This document shows, in pieces, positions 19,587 to 34,400 of a stretch of 64,000 nucleotides of DNA (positions are counted from its first letter, which is position 1; each line of letters starts with the position of its first letter). A program made the position numbers and the translations under genes. Below the pieces are notes generated by a model. It did not search any database, was not told where the DNA came from, and worked only from the letters and a program-made list of their open reading frames with translations. Source of the DNA: Rhynchopus sp. YZ270_cl-10 (taxonomy: Eukaryota; Euglenozoa; Diplonemea; Diplonemida; Diplonemidae); the NCBI GenBank assembly GCA_964035575.1, contig OZ037867.1:558001-622000 (forward strand), given 5' to 3'.

Positions 19587-22500
19587 CCTTAACACTCTGT
19601 GTTAAGGTTTTTAAGGTTCCTTAACACTCTGTGTTAAGGTTTTTAAGGTTGCTTTTGTGGCGTACCCCCCCACCCCTTGGCACCCCCGACGGGGTACCCC
19701 AAAAAATGACATTTCTCGCAGAGGCGCCAAAGTGTAAGATTTTTTCGGCATTGGAAAGATAGGGCCAAAAATCGAGTTATTACTAAATCAGATCGCTGAG
19801 AGATTAGTTTTTAATTCCTATTTTCGTGTCGCGAGTTTACGTGTAAAATGCCTTAGGAACCGTGCGTTCCTTAAGGGTTCTTAAGGATTCTACAGGGAAA
19901 ACAGGTGTTTTGGCCAGAAACCCGGTTTTTCAGGCAGGTAACCGGGTTTGCGGCTTGGGAAACGTGCCAACGCGGTGTGATAACCATGCGTGGGGGTTTG
20001 TAACCACTCGTTGCGTACACATAGCTACGTGCACATCGGTTGCGTTACGTTACATGCGTTGCGTTCGTAGCGTGCAGATCGTTACGTGCACATCGGTTAC
20101 GGTTCGTTGCATGCGTTGCGCTCGTTGCATATATATCGTTACGTACACATCGGTTGCGTTGTGTTGGTTGTGTTTCTTGACACATCTTCGTGGGTACCTT
20201 TTCGTTTCTTTTCAGATCTTTGCATACATCAACCACGATCAATAGGGAGTGTTAAGGATTAGCAAAACTAAATTCCTTAACACTCTGTGTTAAGGTTTTT
20301 AAGGTTGCTTTTGTGGCGTACCCCCCCACCCCTTGGCACCCCCGACGGGGTACCCCAAAAAATGACATTTCTCGCAGAGGCGCCAAAGTGTAAGATTTTT
20401 TCGGCATTGGAAAGATAGGGCCAAAAATCGAGTTATTACTAAATCAGATCGCTGAGAGATTAGTTTTTAATTCCTATTTTCGTGTCGCGAGTTTACGTGT
20501 AAAATGCCTTAGGAACCGTGCGTTCCTTAAGGGTTCTTAAGGATTCTACAGGGAAAACAGGTGTTTTGGCCAGAAACCCGGTTTTTCAGGCAGGTAACCG
20601 GGTTTGCGGCTTGGGAAACGTGCCAACGCGGTGTGATAACCATGCGTGGGGGTTTGTAACCACTCGTTGCGTACACATAGCTACGTGCACATCGGTTGCG
20701 TTACGTTACATGCGTTGCGTTCGTAGCGTGCAGATCGTTACGTACAGAGCGCAACGAACAGAGCGGTTGCGTTGCGTTGGTTGTGTTCGGTTGGTTACGT
20801 TCGTTGCGTTCCGATCGTTACGTGCACATCGGTTACGGTTCGTTGCATGCGTTGCGCTCGTTGCATATATATCGTTACGTACACATCGGTTGCGTTGTGT
20901 TGGTTGTGTTTCTTGACACATCTTCGTGGGTACCTTTTCGTTTCTTTTCAGATCTTTGCATACATCAACCACGATCAATAGGGAGTGTTAAGGATTAGCA
21001 AAACTAAATTCCTTAACACTCTGTGTTAAGGTTTTTAAGGTTGCTTTTGTGGCGTACCCCCCCACCCCTTGGCACCCCCGACGGGGTACCCCAAAAAATG
21101 ACATTTCTCGCAGAGGCGCCAAAGTGTAAGATTTTTTCGGCATTGGAAAGATAGGGCCAAAAATCGAGTTATTACTAAATCAGATCGCTGAGAGATTAGT
21201 TTTTAATTCCTATTTTCGTGTCGCGAGTTTACGTGTAAAATGCCTTAGGAACCGTGCGTTCCTTAAGGGTTCTTAAGGATTCTACAGGGAAAACAGGTGT
21301 TTTGGCCAGAAACCCGGTTTTTCAGGCAGGTAACCGGGTTTGCGGCTTGGGAAACGTGCCAACGCGGTGTGATAACCATGCGTGGGGGTTTGTAACCACT
21401 CGTTGCGTACACATAGCTACGTGCACATCGGTTGCGTTACGTTACATGCGTTGCGTTCGTAGCGTGCAGATCGTTACGTACAGAGCGCAACGAACAGAGC
21501 GGTTGCGTTGCGTTGGTTGTGTTCGGTTGGTTACGTTCGTTGCGTTCCGATCGTTACGTGCACATCGGTTACGGTTCGTTGCATGCGTTGCGCTCGTTGC
21601 ATATATATCGTTACGTACACATCGGTTGCGTTGTGTTGGTTGTGTTTCTTGACACATCTTCGTGGGTACCTTTTCGTTTCTTTTCAGATCTTTGCATACA
21701 TCAACCACGATCAATAGGGAGTGTTAAGGATTAGCAAAACTAAATTGCTTTTGTGGCGTACCCCCCCACCCCTTGGCACCCCCGACGGGGTACCCCAAAA
21801 AATTGCTTTTGTGGCGTACCCCCCCACCCCTTGGCACCCCCGACGGGGTACCCCAAAAAATGACATTTCTCGCAGAGGCGCCAAAGTGTAAGATTTTTTC
21901 GGCATTGGAAAGATAGGGCCAAAAATCGAGTTCTTACTAAATCAGATCGCTGAGAGATTAGTTTTTAATTCCTATTTGAGTTGACGGTCTTGAAAACACT
22001 TCGCTGGCTGGTGTGTCAAACGGTCTGTGTATGGTTTGCACGTAACGCTCTACGTATACGATACGATCTGTATGCAACGAACGCAACGCATGCAACGCAA
22101 CGCAACCGATGCGTACGTTACGATCTGTATGCAACGAACACAACGCAACGAACGCAAACCAACGCAACGCATACAACGCAACGCAACCGATGCGTACGTT
22201 ACGATCTGTCTGCAACGAACGCAACGCATGCAACGCAACGCAACCGATGCGTACGTTACGAGCGGTCTGTACGAAAGAATGCTACTGGTTTAACGCCATC
22301 GCGTTAACGCAACACCTGCGCCGCTGTGACACTTCGCTGGCTCGTGTGGTTGTGATAACGGAACGGTCTACACGTGCGTTACACACAACGGTCTTCGTAT
22401 ACGATACACACAACGCTATGCATATGCGATACACGCGTTAACCGCATCGTGTGGTTACCAAACGCAGCCCACCTACGGTGGGCTGCTGCAACTCGTGCCG

Positions 22501-23506
22501 TGTGTGGCCCATGCATGGTTCTCACAGCTCGCTGGCACGTTTCCCAAGCCGCAAACCCGGTTACCCGCCTGAAAAACCGGGTTTTTGGCCAAAACGCCTG
22601 TTTTGCCTGTAGAACCCTTAAGAAACACGTGTATAAAAGGGGTACTCGTGACACCCTTGTGTCAGGGTCTCTAACGGTTTAACGCTTCGCTGAGCCTATA
22701 CACCCCCCAAAAAGTGTCCGATCTTTCCAAAGAAAAAGTTTTTTCGGCTGTGCGAAGCTTCTACACCCTCTAAAAAAAACCGGTTTTTGGTCGGATCCAG
22801 CAGGGGGGGGGGAGACTGAAGGGGTTAGAGGAGGATAGAGGAGGACTGAGGGGGTTAGACCGGGGTGGCGAGAAAAGCAACCTTTAAAAACTAGAAAACA
22901 CAAGTGTTTTCTAGAATTTTCGTGTCGCGAGTTTACGTGTAAAATGACTTAGGAACCGTGCGTTCCTTAAGGGTTCTTAAGGATTCTACAGGGAAAACAG
23001 GCGTTTTGGCCAAAAACACGGTTTTTCAGGCAGGTAACCGGGTTTGCGGCTTGGGAAACGTGCCAACGCGGTGTGCGAACCATGCGTGGGGGTTTGTAAC
23101 CACTCGTTGCGTTGGTTGCGTTGCGTTCGTTACGTAGCGTTCGTTGCATACAGATCGCTACGTACACATAGGTTACGTAGTGTTGCATGCGTTGCGTTCG
23201 TTGTGTAGAGATCGTTACGTACAGAGCGCAACGTATGGAGCGGTTGCGTTGCGTTGGTTGTGTTCGGTTGGTTACGTTCGTTGCGCACAGATAGTGACGC
23301 ACGCATCGGTTCCGTTGTGTTGGATGAGATGCGTTGGTTGTGTTCGGTTGGTTAAGTTCGTTGCGTTCAGATCGTTGCGCACACATCGGTAGCGTTGTGT
23401 TGGTTGTGTCGTTGACACATGTTCGTGGGAATCTGTTCGTTTTTTCAGATCTTTGCATACATCAACCACGATCAATAGGGAGTGTTAAGGATTAGCAAAA
23501 CTAAAT
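19587..23506 (+). repeat. Satellite complex block 2 (form B, 3920 bp)
   Basis: It is organised as block 1 with two diagnostic differences. The first 736-bp unit has lost 80 bp between direct repeats GATCGTTACGT, leaving 656 bp, and the 57-bp subrepeat has three copies instead of four. Confidence 0.93.
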
Positions 23507-25483
23507 CTACGCTACAAAACGCACCGTCTAAAAGCGTCGGTTTTGTACGCAACAAAACGCACCGTCTAAAAGCGCCGGTTTTGTACGCAACAGAACGCAC
23601 CGTCTAAAAGCGTCGGTTTTGTACGCAACAAAACGCAACGTCTAAAAGCGCCGGTTTTGTACGCTACAGAACGCACCGTCTAAAAGCGTCGGTTTTGTAC
23701 GCAACAGAACGCACCGTCTAAAAGCGTCGGTTTTGTACGCAACAGAACGCACCGTCTAAAAGAGCCGGTTTTGTACGCTACAAAACGCACCGTCTAAAAG
23801 CGCCGGTTTTGTACGCTACAAAACGCACCGTCTAAAAGCGCCGGTTTTGTACGCTACAAAACGCACCGTCTAAAAGCGCCGGTTTTGTACGCAACAGAAC
23901 GCACCGTCTAAAAGCGTCGGTTTTGTACGCAACAAAACGCAACGTCTAAAAGCGCCGGTTTTGTACGCTACAGAACGCACCGTCTAAAAGCGTCGGTTTT
24001 GTACGCAACAAAACGCACCGTCTAAAAGCGCCGGTTTTGTACGCAACAGAACGCACCGTCTAAAAGCGTCGGTTTTGTACGCAACAAAACGCAACGTCTA
24101 AAAGCGCCGGTTTTGTACGCTACAGAACGCACCGTCTAAAAGCGTCGGTTTTGTACGCAACAGAACGCACCGTCTAAAAGCGTCGGTTTTGTACGCAACA
24201 GAACGCACCGTCTAAAAGCGTCGGTTTTGTACGCAACAAAACGCACCGTCTAAAAGCGTCGGTTTTGTACGCAACAGAACGCACCGTCTAAAAGCGCCGG
24301 TTTTGTACGCTACAAAACGCACCGTCTAAAAGCGCCGGTTTTGTACGCAACAGAACGCACCGTCTAAAAGCGTCGGTTTTGTACGCAACAAAACGCAACG
24401 TCTAAAAGCGCCGGTTTTGTACGCTACAGAACGCACCGTCTAAAAGCGTCGGTTTTGTACGCAACAAAACGCACCGTCTAAAAGCGCCGGTTTTGTACGC
24501 AACAGAACGCACCGTCTAAAAGCGTCGGTTTTGTACGCAACAAAACGCAACGTCTAAAAGCGCCGGTTTTGTACGCTACAGAACGCACCGTCTAAAAGCG
24601 TCGGTTTTGTACGCAACAGAACGCACCGTCTAAAAGCGTCGGTTTTGTACGCAACAGAACGCACCGTCTAAAAGCGTCGGTTTTGTACGCAACAGAACGC
24701 ACCGTCTAAAAGCGTCGGTTTTGTACGCTACAAAACGCACCGTCTAAAAGCGCCGGTTTTGTACGCTACAAAACGCACCGTCTAAAAGCGTCGGTTTTCT
24801 ACTCTACAAAACGCACCGTCTAAAAGCGCCGGTTTTGTACGCTACAAAACGCACCGTCTAAAAGCGCCGGTTTTGTACGCAACAGAACGCACCGTCTAAA
24901 AGCGTCGGTTTTGTACGTAACAAAACGCACCGTCTAAAAGCGTCGGTTTTGTACGCAACAGAACGCACCGTCTAAAAGCGTCGGTTTTGTACGCTACAAA
25001 ACGCACCGTCTAAAAGCGTCGGTTTTGTACGCAACAGAACGCACCGTCTAAAAGCGTCGGTTTTGTACGCTACAAAACGCACCGTCTAAAAGCGTCGGTT
25101 TTGTACGCTACAAAACGCACCGTCTAAAAGCGTCGGTTTTGTACGCTACAAAACGCACCGTCTAAAAGCGTCGGTTTTGTACGCTACAAAACGCACCGTC
25201 TAAAAGCGTCGGTTTTGTACGCTACAAAACGCACCGTCTAAAAGCGTCGGTTTTGTACGCTACAAAACGCACCGTCTAAAAGCGTCGGTTTTGTACGCTA
25301 CAAAACGCACCGTCTAAAAGCGTCGGTTTTGTACGCAACAGAACGCACCGTCTAAAAGCGTCGGTTTTGTACGCTACAAAACGCACCGTCTAAAAGCGTC
25401 GGTTTTGTACGCTACAAAACGCACCGTCTAAAAGCGTCGGTTTTGTACGCTACAAAACGCACCGTCTAAAAGCGTCGGATTTT
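23507..25483 (+). repeat. 38-bp satellite array 2 (52 units)
   Basis: It has the same boundaries as array 1 but two more units and only one AAAAGAGCCGG unit, so its internal variant order differs from array 1. Confidence 0.95.
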
Positions 25484-28400
25484 CCTTAACACTCTGTGTT
25501 AAGGTTTTTAAGGTTCCTTAACACTCTGTGTTAAGGTTTTTAAGGTTGCTTTTGTGGCGTACCCCCCCACCCCTTGGCACCCCCGACGGGGTACCCCAAA
25601 AAATGACATTTCTCGCAGAGGCGCCAAAGTGTAAGATTTTTTCGGCATTGGAAAGATAGGGCCAAAAATCGAGTTATTACTAAATCAGATCGCTGAGAGA
25701 TTAGTTTTTAATTCCTATTTTCGTGTCGCGAGTTTACGTGTAAAATGCCTTAGGAACCGTGCGTTCCTTAAGGGTTCTTAAGGATTCTACAGGGAAAACA
25801 GGTGTTTTGGCCAGAAACCCGGTTTTTCAGGCAGGTAACCGGGTTTGCGGCTTGGGAAACGTGCCAACGCGGTGTGATAACCATGCGTGGGGGTTTGTAA
25901 CCACTCGTTGCGTACACATAGCTACGTGCACATCGGTTGCGTTACGTTACATGCGTTGCGTTCGTAGCGTGCAGATCGTTACGTACAGAGCGCAACGAAC
26001 AGAGCGGTTGCGTTGCGTTGGTTGTGTTCGGTTGGTTACGTTCGTTGCGTTCCGATCGTTACGTGCACATCGGTTACGGTTCGTTGCATGCGTTGCGCTC
26101 GTTGCATATATATCGTTACGTACACATCGGTTGCGTTGTGTTGGTTGTGTTTCTTGACACATCTTCGTGGGTACCTTTTCGTTTCTTTTCAGATCTTTGC
26201 ATACATCAACCACGATCAATAGGGAGTGTTAAGGATTAGCAAAACTAAATTCCTTAACACTCTGTGTTAAGGTTTTTAAGGTTGCTTTTGTGGCGTACCC
26301 CCCCACCCCTTGGCACCCCCGACGGGGTACCCCAAAAAATGACATTTCTCGCAGAGGCGCCAAAGTGTAAGATTTTTTCGGCATTGGAAAGATAGGGCCA
26401 AAAATCGAGTTATTACTAAATCAGATCGCTGAGAGATTAGTTTTTAATTCCTATTTTCGTGTCGCGAGTTTACGTGTAAAATGCCTTAGGAACCGTGCGT
26501 TCCTTAAGGGTTCTTAAGGATTCTACAGGGAAAACAGGTGTTTTGGCCAGAAACCCGGTTTTTCAGGCAGGTAACCGGGTTTGCGGCTTGGGAAACGTGC
26601 CAACGCGGTGTGATAACCATGCGTGGGGGTTTGTAACCACTCGTTGCGTACACATAGCTACGTGCACATCGGTTGCGTTACGTTACATGCGTTGCGTTCG
26701 TAGCGTGCAGATCGTTACGTACAGAGCGCAACGAACAGAGCGGTTGCGTTGCGTTGGTTGTGTTCGGTTGGTTACGTTCGTTGCGTTCCGATCGTTACGT
26801 GCACATCGGTTACGGTTCGTTGCATGCGTTGCGCTCGTTGCATATATATCGTTACGTACACATCGGTTGCGTTGTGTTGGTTGTGTTTCTTGACACATCT
26901 TCGTGGGTACCTTTTCGTTTCTTTTCAGATCTTTGCATACATCAACCACGATCAATAGGGAGTGTTAAGGATTAGCAAAACTAAATTCCTTAACACTCTG
27001 TGTTAAGGTTTTTAAGGTTGCTTTTGTGGCGTACCCCCCCACCCCTTGGCACCCCCGACGGGGTACCCCAAAAAATGACATTTCTCGCAGAGGCGCCAAA
27101 GTGTAAGATTTTTTCGGCATTGGAAAGATAGGGCCAAAAATCGAGTTATTACTAAATCAGATCGCTGAGAGATTAGTTTTTAATTCCTATTTTCGTGTCG
27201 CGAGTTTACGTGTAAAATGCCTTAGGAACCGTGCGTTCCTTAAGGGTTCTTAAGGATTCTACAGGGAAAACAGGTGTTTTGGCCAGAAACCCGGTTTTTC
27301 AGGCAGGTAACCGGGTTTGCGGCTTGGGAAACGTGCCAACGCGGTGTGATAACCATGCGTGGGGGTTTGTAACCACTCGTTGCGTACACATAGCTACGTG
27401 CACATCGGTTGCGTTACGTTACATGCGTTGCGTTCGTAGCGTGCAGATCGTTACGTACAGAGCGCAACGAACAGAGCGGTTGCGTTGCGTTGGTTGTGTT
27501 CGGTTGGTTACGTTCGTTGCGTTCCGATCGTTACGTGCACATCGGTTACGGTTCGTTGCATGCGTTGCGCTCGTTGCATATATATCGTTACGTACACATC
27601 GGTTGCGTTGTGTTGGTTGTGTTTCTTGACACATCTTCGTGGGTACCTTTTCGTTTCTTTTCAGATCTTTGCATACATCAACCACGATCAATAGGGAGTG
27701 TTAAGGATTAGCAAAACTAAATTGCTTTTGTGGCGTACCCCCCCACCCCTTGGCACCCCCGACGGGGTACCCCAAAAAATTGCTTTTGTGGCGTACCCCC
27801 CCACCCCTTGGCACCCCCGACGGGGTACCCCAAAAAATGACATTTCTCGCAGAGGCGCCAAAGTGTAAGATTTTTTCGGCATTGGAAAGATAGGGCCAAA
27901 AATCGAGTTCTTACTAAATCAGATCGCTGAGAGATTAGTTTTTAATTCCTATTTGAGTTGACGGTCTTGAAAACACTTCGCTGGCTGGTGTGTCAAACGG
28001 TCTGTGTATGGTTTGCACGTAACGCTCTACGTATACGATACGATCTGTATGCAACGAACGCAACGCATGCAACGCAACGCAACCGATGCGTACGTTACGA
28101 TCTGTATGCAACGAACACAACGCAACGAACGCAAACCAACGCAACGCATACAACGCAACGCAACCGATGCGTACGTTACGATCTGTCTGCAACGAACGCA
28201 ACGCATGCAACGCAACGCAACCGATGCGTACGTAGCGATCTGTCTGCAACGAACGCAACGCATGCAACACAACGCAACCGATGCGTACGTTACGAGCGGT
28301 CTGTACGAAAGAATGCTACTGGTTTAACGCCATCGCGTTAACGCAACACCTGCGCCGCTGTGACACTTCGCTGGCTCGTGTGGTTGTGATAACGGAACGG

Positions 28401-29540
28401 TCTACACGTGCGTTACACACAACGGTCTTCGTATACGATACACACAACGCTATGCATATGCGATACACGCGTTAACCGCATCGTGTGGTTACCAAACGCA
28501 GCCCACCTACGGTGGGCTGCTGCAACTCGTGCCGTGTGTGGCCCATGCATGGTTCTCACAGCTCGCTGGCACGTTTCCCAAGCCGCAAACCCGGTTACCC
28601 GCCTGAAAAACCGGGTTTTTGGCCAAAACGCCTGTTTTGCCTGTAGAACCCTTAAGAAACACGTGTATAAAAGGGGTACTCGTGACACCCTTGTGTCAGG
28701 GTCTCTAACGGTTTAACGCTTCGCTGAGCCTATACACCCCCCAAAAAGTGTCCGATCTTTCCAAAGAAAAAGTTTTTTCGGCTGTGCGAAGCTTCTACAC
28801 CCTCTAAAAAAAACCGGTTTTTGGTCGGATCCAGCAGGGGGGGGGGAGACTGAAGGGGTTAGAGGAGGATAGAGGAGGACTGAGGGGGTTAGACCGGGGT
28901 GGCGAGAAAAGCAACCTTTAAAAACTAGAAAACACAAGTGTTTTCTAGAATTTTCGTGTCGCGAGTTTACGTGTAAAATGACTTAGGAACCGTGCGTTCC
29001 TTAAGGGTTCTTAAGGATTCTACAGGGAAAACAGGCGTTTTGGCCAAAAACACGGTTTTTCAGGCAGGTAACCGGGTTTGCGGCTTGGGAAACGTGCCAA
29101 CGCGGTGTGCGAACCATGCGTGGGGGTTTGTAACCACTCGTTGCGTTGGTTGCGTTGCGTTCGTTACGTAGCGTTCGTTGCATACAGATCGCTACGTACA
29201 CATAGGTTACGTAGTGTTGCATGCGTTGCGTTCGTTGTGTAGAGATCGTTACGTACAGAGCGCAACGTATGGAGCGGTTGCGTTGCGTTGGTTGTGTTCG
29301 GTTGGTTACGTTCGTTGCGCACAGATAGTGACGCACGCATCGGTTCCGTTGTGTTGGATGAGATGCGTTGGTTGTGTTCGGTTGGTTAAGTTCGTTGCGT
29401 TCAGATCGTTGCGCACACATCGGTAGCGTTGTGTTGGTTGTGTCGTTGACACATGTTCGTGGGAATCTGTTCGTTTTTTCAGATCTTTGCATACATCAAC
29501 CACGATCAATAGGGAGTGTTAAGGATTAGCAAAACTAAAT
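25484..29540 (+). repeat. Satellite complex block 3 (form A)
   Basis: It lies exactly 11,855 bp from block 1 and has the same length and internal spacings: three 736-bp units and four 57-bp copies. Confidence 0.93.
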
Positions 29541-31441
29541 CTACGCTACAAAACGCACCGTCTAAAAGCGTCGGTTTTGTACGCAACAAAACGCACCGTC
29601 TAAAAGCGCCGGTTTTGTACGCAACAGAACGCACCGTCTAAAAGCGTCGGTTTTGTACGCAACAAAACGCAACGTCTAAAAGCGCCGGTTTTGTACGCTA
29701 CAGAACGCACCGTCTAAAAGCGTCGGTTTTGTACGCAACAGAACGCACCGTCTAAAAGCGTCGGTTTTGTACGCAACAGAACGCACCGTCTAAAAGAGCC
29801 GGTTTTGTACGCTACAAAACGCACCGTCTAAAAGCGCCGGTTTTGTACGCTACAAAACGCACCGTCTAAAAGCGCCGGTTTTGTACGCTACAAAACGCAC
29901 CGTCTAAAAGCGCCGGTTTTGTACGCAACAGAACGCACCGTCTAAAAGCGTCGGTTTTGTACGCAACAAAACGCAACGTCTAAAAGCGCCGGTTTTGTAC
30001 GCTACAGAACGCACCGTCTAAAAGCGTCGGTTTTGTACGCAACAAAACGCACCGTCTAAAAGCGCCGGTTTTGTACGCAACAGAACGCACCGTCTAAAAG
30101 CGTCGGTTTTGTACGCAACAAAACGCAACGTCTAAAAGCGCCGGTTTTGTACGCTACAGAACGCACCGTCTAAAAGCGTCGGTTTTGTACGCAACAGAAC
30201 GCACCGTCTAAAAGCGTCGGTTTTGTACGCAACAGAACGCACCGTCTAAAAGAGCCGGTTTTGTACGCTACAAAACGCACCGTCTAAAAGCGCCGGTTTT
30301 GTACGCTACAAAACGCACCGTCTAAAAGCGCCGGTTTTGTACGCAACAGAACGCACCGTCTAAAAGCGTCGGTTTTGTACGCAACAAAACGCACCGTCTA
30401 AAAGCGTCGGTTTTGTACGCAACAGAACGCACCGTCTAAAAGCGTCGGTTTTGTACGCAACAAAACGCACCGTCTAAAAGCGCCGGTTTTGTACGCTACA
30501 AAACGCACCGTCTAAAAGCGCCGGTTTTGTACGCTACAAAACGCACCGTCTAAAAGCGTCGGTTTTCTACTCTACAAAACGCACCGTCTAAAAGCGCCGG
30601 TTTTGTACGCTACAAAACGCACCGTCTAAAAGCGCCGGTTTTGTACGCAACAGAACGCACCGTCTAAAAGCGTCGGTTTTGTACGTAACAAAACGCACCG
30701 TCTAAAAGCGTCGGTTTTGTACGCAACAGAACGCACCGTCTAAAAGCGTCGGTTTTGTACGCTACAAAACGCACCGTCTAAAAGCGTCGGTTTTGTACGC
30801 AACAGAACGCACCGTCTAAAAGCGTCGGTTTTGTACGCTACAAAACGCACCGTCTAAAAGCGTCGGTTTTGTACGCAACAGAACGCACCGTCTAAAAGCG
30901 TCGGTTTTGTACGCTACAAAACGCACCGTCTAAAAGCGTCGGTTTTGTACGCTACAAAACGCACCGTCTAAAAGCGTCGGTTTTGTACGCTACAAAACGC
31001 ACCGTCTAAAAGCGTCGGTTTTGTACGCTACAAAACGCACCGTCTAAAAGCGTCGGTTTTGTACGCTACAAAACGCACCGTCTAAAAGCGTCGGTTTTGT
31101 ACGCAACAGAACGCACCGTCTAAAAGCGTCGGTTTTGTACGCTACAAAACGCACCGTCTAAAAGCGTCGGTTTTGTACGCTACAAAACGCACCGTCTAAA
31201 AGCGTCGGTTTTGTACGCTACAAAACGCACCGTCTAAAAGCGTCGGTTTTGTACGCTACAAAACGCACCGTCTAAAAGCGTCGGTTTTGTACGCTACAAA
31301 ACGCACCGTCTAAAAGCGTCGGTTTTGTACGCTACAAAACGCACCGTCTAAAAGCGTCGGTTTTGTACGCTACAAAACGCACCGTCTAAAAGCGTCGGTT
31401 TTGTACGCTACAAAACGCACCGTCTAAAAGCGTCGGATTTT
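29541..31441 (+). repeat. 38-bp satellite array 3 (50 units)
   Basis: It has the length and variant order of array 1 (two AAAAGAGCCGG units), again offset by 11,855 bp. Confidence 0.95.
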
Positions 31442-34400
31442 CCTTAACACTCTGTGTTAAGGTTTTTAAGGTTCCTTAACACTCTGTGTTAAGGTTTTTA
31501 AGGTTGCTTTTGTGGCGTACCCCCCCACCCCTTGGCACCCCCGACGGGGTACCCCAAAAAATGACATTTCTCGCAGAGGCGCCAAAGTGTAAGATTTTTT
31601 CGGCATTGGAAAGATAGGGCCAAAAATCGAGTTATTACTAAATCAGATCGCTGAGAGATTAGTTTTTAATTCCTATTTTCGTGTCGCGAGTTTACGTGTA
31701 AAATGCCTTAGGAACCGTGCGTTCCTTAAGGGTTCTTAAGGATTCTACAGGGAAAACAGGTGTTTTGGCCAGAAACCCGGTTTTTCAGGCAGGTAACCGG
31801 GTTTGCGGCTTGGGAAACGTGCCAACGCGGTGTGATAACCATGCGTGGGGGTTTGTAACCACTCGTTGCGTACACATAGCTACGTGCACATCGGTTGCGT
31901 TACGTTACATGCGTTGCGTTCGTAGCGTGCAGATCGTTACGTGCACATCGGTTACGGTTCGTTGCATGCGTTGCGCTCGTTGCATATATATCGTTACGTA
32001 CACATCGGTTGCGTTGTGTTGGTTGTGTTTCTTGACACATCTTCGTGGGTACCTTTTCGTTTCTTTTCAGATCTTTGCATACATCAACCACGATCAATAG
32101 GGAGTGTTAAGGATTAGCAAAACTAAATTCCTTAACACTCTGTGTTAAGGTTTTTAAGGTTGCTTTTGTGGCGTACCCCCCCACCCCTTGGCACCCCCGA
32201 CGGGGTACCCCAAAAAATGACATTTCTCGCAGAGGCGCCAAAGTGTAAGATTTTTTCGGCATTGGAAAGATAGGGCCAAAAATCGAGTTATTACTAAATC
32301 AGATCGCTGAGAGATTAGTTTTTAATTCCTATTTTCGTGTCGCGAGTTTACGTGTAAAATGCCTTAGGAACCGTGCGTTCCTTAAGGGTTCTTAAGGATT
32401 CTACAGGGAAAACAGGTGTTTTGGCCAGAAACCCGGTTTTTCAGGCAGGTAACCGGGTTTGCGGCTTGGGAAACGTGCCAACGCGGTGTGATAACCATGC
32501 GTGGGGGTTTGTAACCACTCGTTGCGTACACATAGCTACGTGCACATCGGTTGCGTTACGTTACATGCGTTGCGTTCGTAGCGTGCAGATCGTTACGTAC
32601 AGAGCGCAACGAACAGAGCGGTTGCGTTGCGTTGGTTGTGTTCGGTTGGTTACGTTCGTTGCGTTCCGATCGTTACGTGCACATCGGTTACGGTTCGTTG
32701 CATGCGTTGCGCTCGTTGCATATATATCGTTACGTACACATCGGTTGCGTTGTGTTGGTTGTGTTTCTTGACACATCTTCGTGGGTACCTTTTCGTTTCT
32801 TTTCAGATCTTTGCATACATCAACCACGATCAATAGGGAGTGTTAAGGATTAGCAAAACTAAATTCCTTAACACTCTGTGTTAAGGTTTTTAAGGTTGCT
32901 TTTGTGGCGTACCCCCCCACCCCTTGGCACCCCCGACGGGGTACCCCAAAAAATGACATTTCTCGCAGAGGCGCCAAAGTGTAAGATTTTTTCGGCATTG
33001 GAAAGATAGGGCCAAAAATCGAGTTATTACTAAATCAGATCGCTGAGAGATTAGTTTTTAATTCCTATTTTCGTGTCGCGAGTTTACGTGTAAAATGCCT
33101 TAGGAACCGTGCGTTCCTTAAGGGTTCTTAAGGATTCTACAGGGAAAACAGGTGTTTTGGCCAGAAACCCGGTTTTTCAGGCAGGTAACCGGGTTTGCGG
33201 CTTGGGAAACGTGCCAACGCGGTGTGATAACCATGCGTGGGGGTTTGTAACCACTCGTTGCGTACACATAGCTACGTGCACATCGGTTGCGTTACGTTAC
33301 ATGCGTTGCGTTCGTAGCGTGCAGATCGTTACGTACAGAGCGCAACGAACAGAGCGGTTGCGTTGCGTTGGTTGTGTTCGGTTGGTTACGTTCGTTGCGT
33401 TCCGATCGTTACGTGCACATCGGTTACGGTTCGTTGCATGCGTTGCGCTCGTTGCATATATATCGTTACGTACACATCGGTTGCGTTGTGTTGGTTGTGT
33501 TTCTTGACACATCTTCGTGGGTACCTTTTCGTTTCTTTTCAGATCTTTGCATACATCAACCACGATCAATAGGGAGTGTTAAGGATTAGCAAAACTAAAT
33601 TGCTTTTGTGGCGTACCCCCCCACCCCTTGGCACCCCCGACGGGGTACCCCAAAAAATTGCTTTTGTGGCGTACCCCCCCACCCCTTGGCACCCCCGACG
33701 GGGTACCCCAAAAAATGACATTTCTCGCAGAGGCGCCAAAGTGTAAGATTTTTTCGGCATTGGAAAGATAGGGCCAAAAATCGAGTTCTTACTAAATCAG
33801 ATCGCTGAGAGATTAGTTTTTAATTCCTATTTGAGTTGACGGTCTTGAAAACACTTCGCTGGCTGGTGTGTCAAACGGTCTGTGTATGGTTTGCACGTAA
33901 CGCTCTACGTATACGATACGATCTGTATGCAACGAACGCAACGCATGCAACGCAACGCAACCGATGCGTACGTTACGATCTGTATGCAACGAACACAACG
34001 CAACGAACGCAAACCAACGCAACGCATACAACGCAACGCAACCGATGCGTACGTTACGATCTGTCTGCAACGAACGCAACGCATGCAACGCAACGCAACC
34101 GATGCGTACGTTACGAGCGGTCTGTACGAAAGAATGCTACTGGTTTAACGCCATCGCGTTAACGCAACACCTGCGCCGCTGTGACACTTCGCTGGCTCGT
34201 GTGGTTGTGATAACGGAACGGTCTACACGTGCGTTACACACAACGGTCTTCGTATACGATACACACAACGCTATGCATATGCGATACACGCGTTAACCGC
34301 ATCGTGTGGTTACCAAACGCAGCCCACCTACGGTGGGCTGCTGCAACTCGTGCCGTGTGTGGCCCATGCATGGTTCTCACAGCTCGCTGGCACGTTTCCC

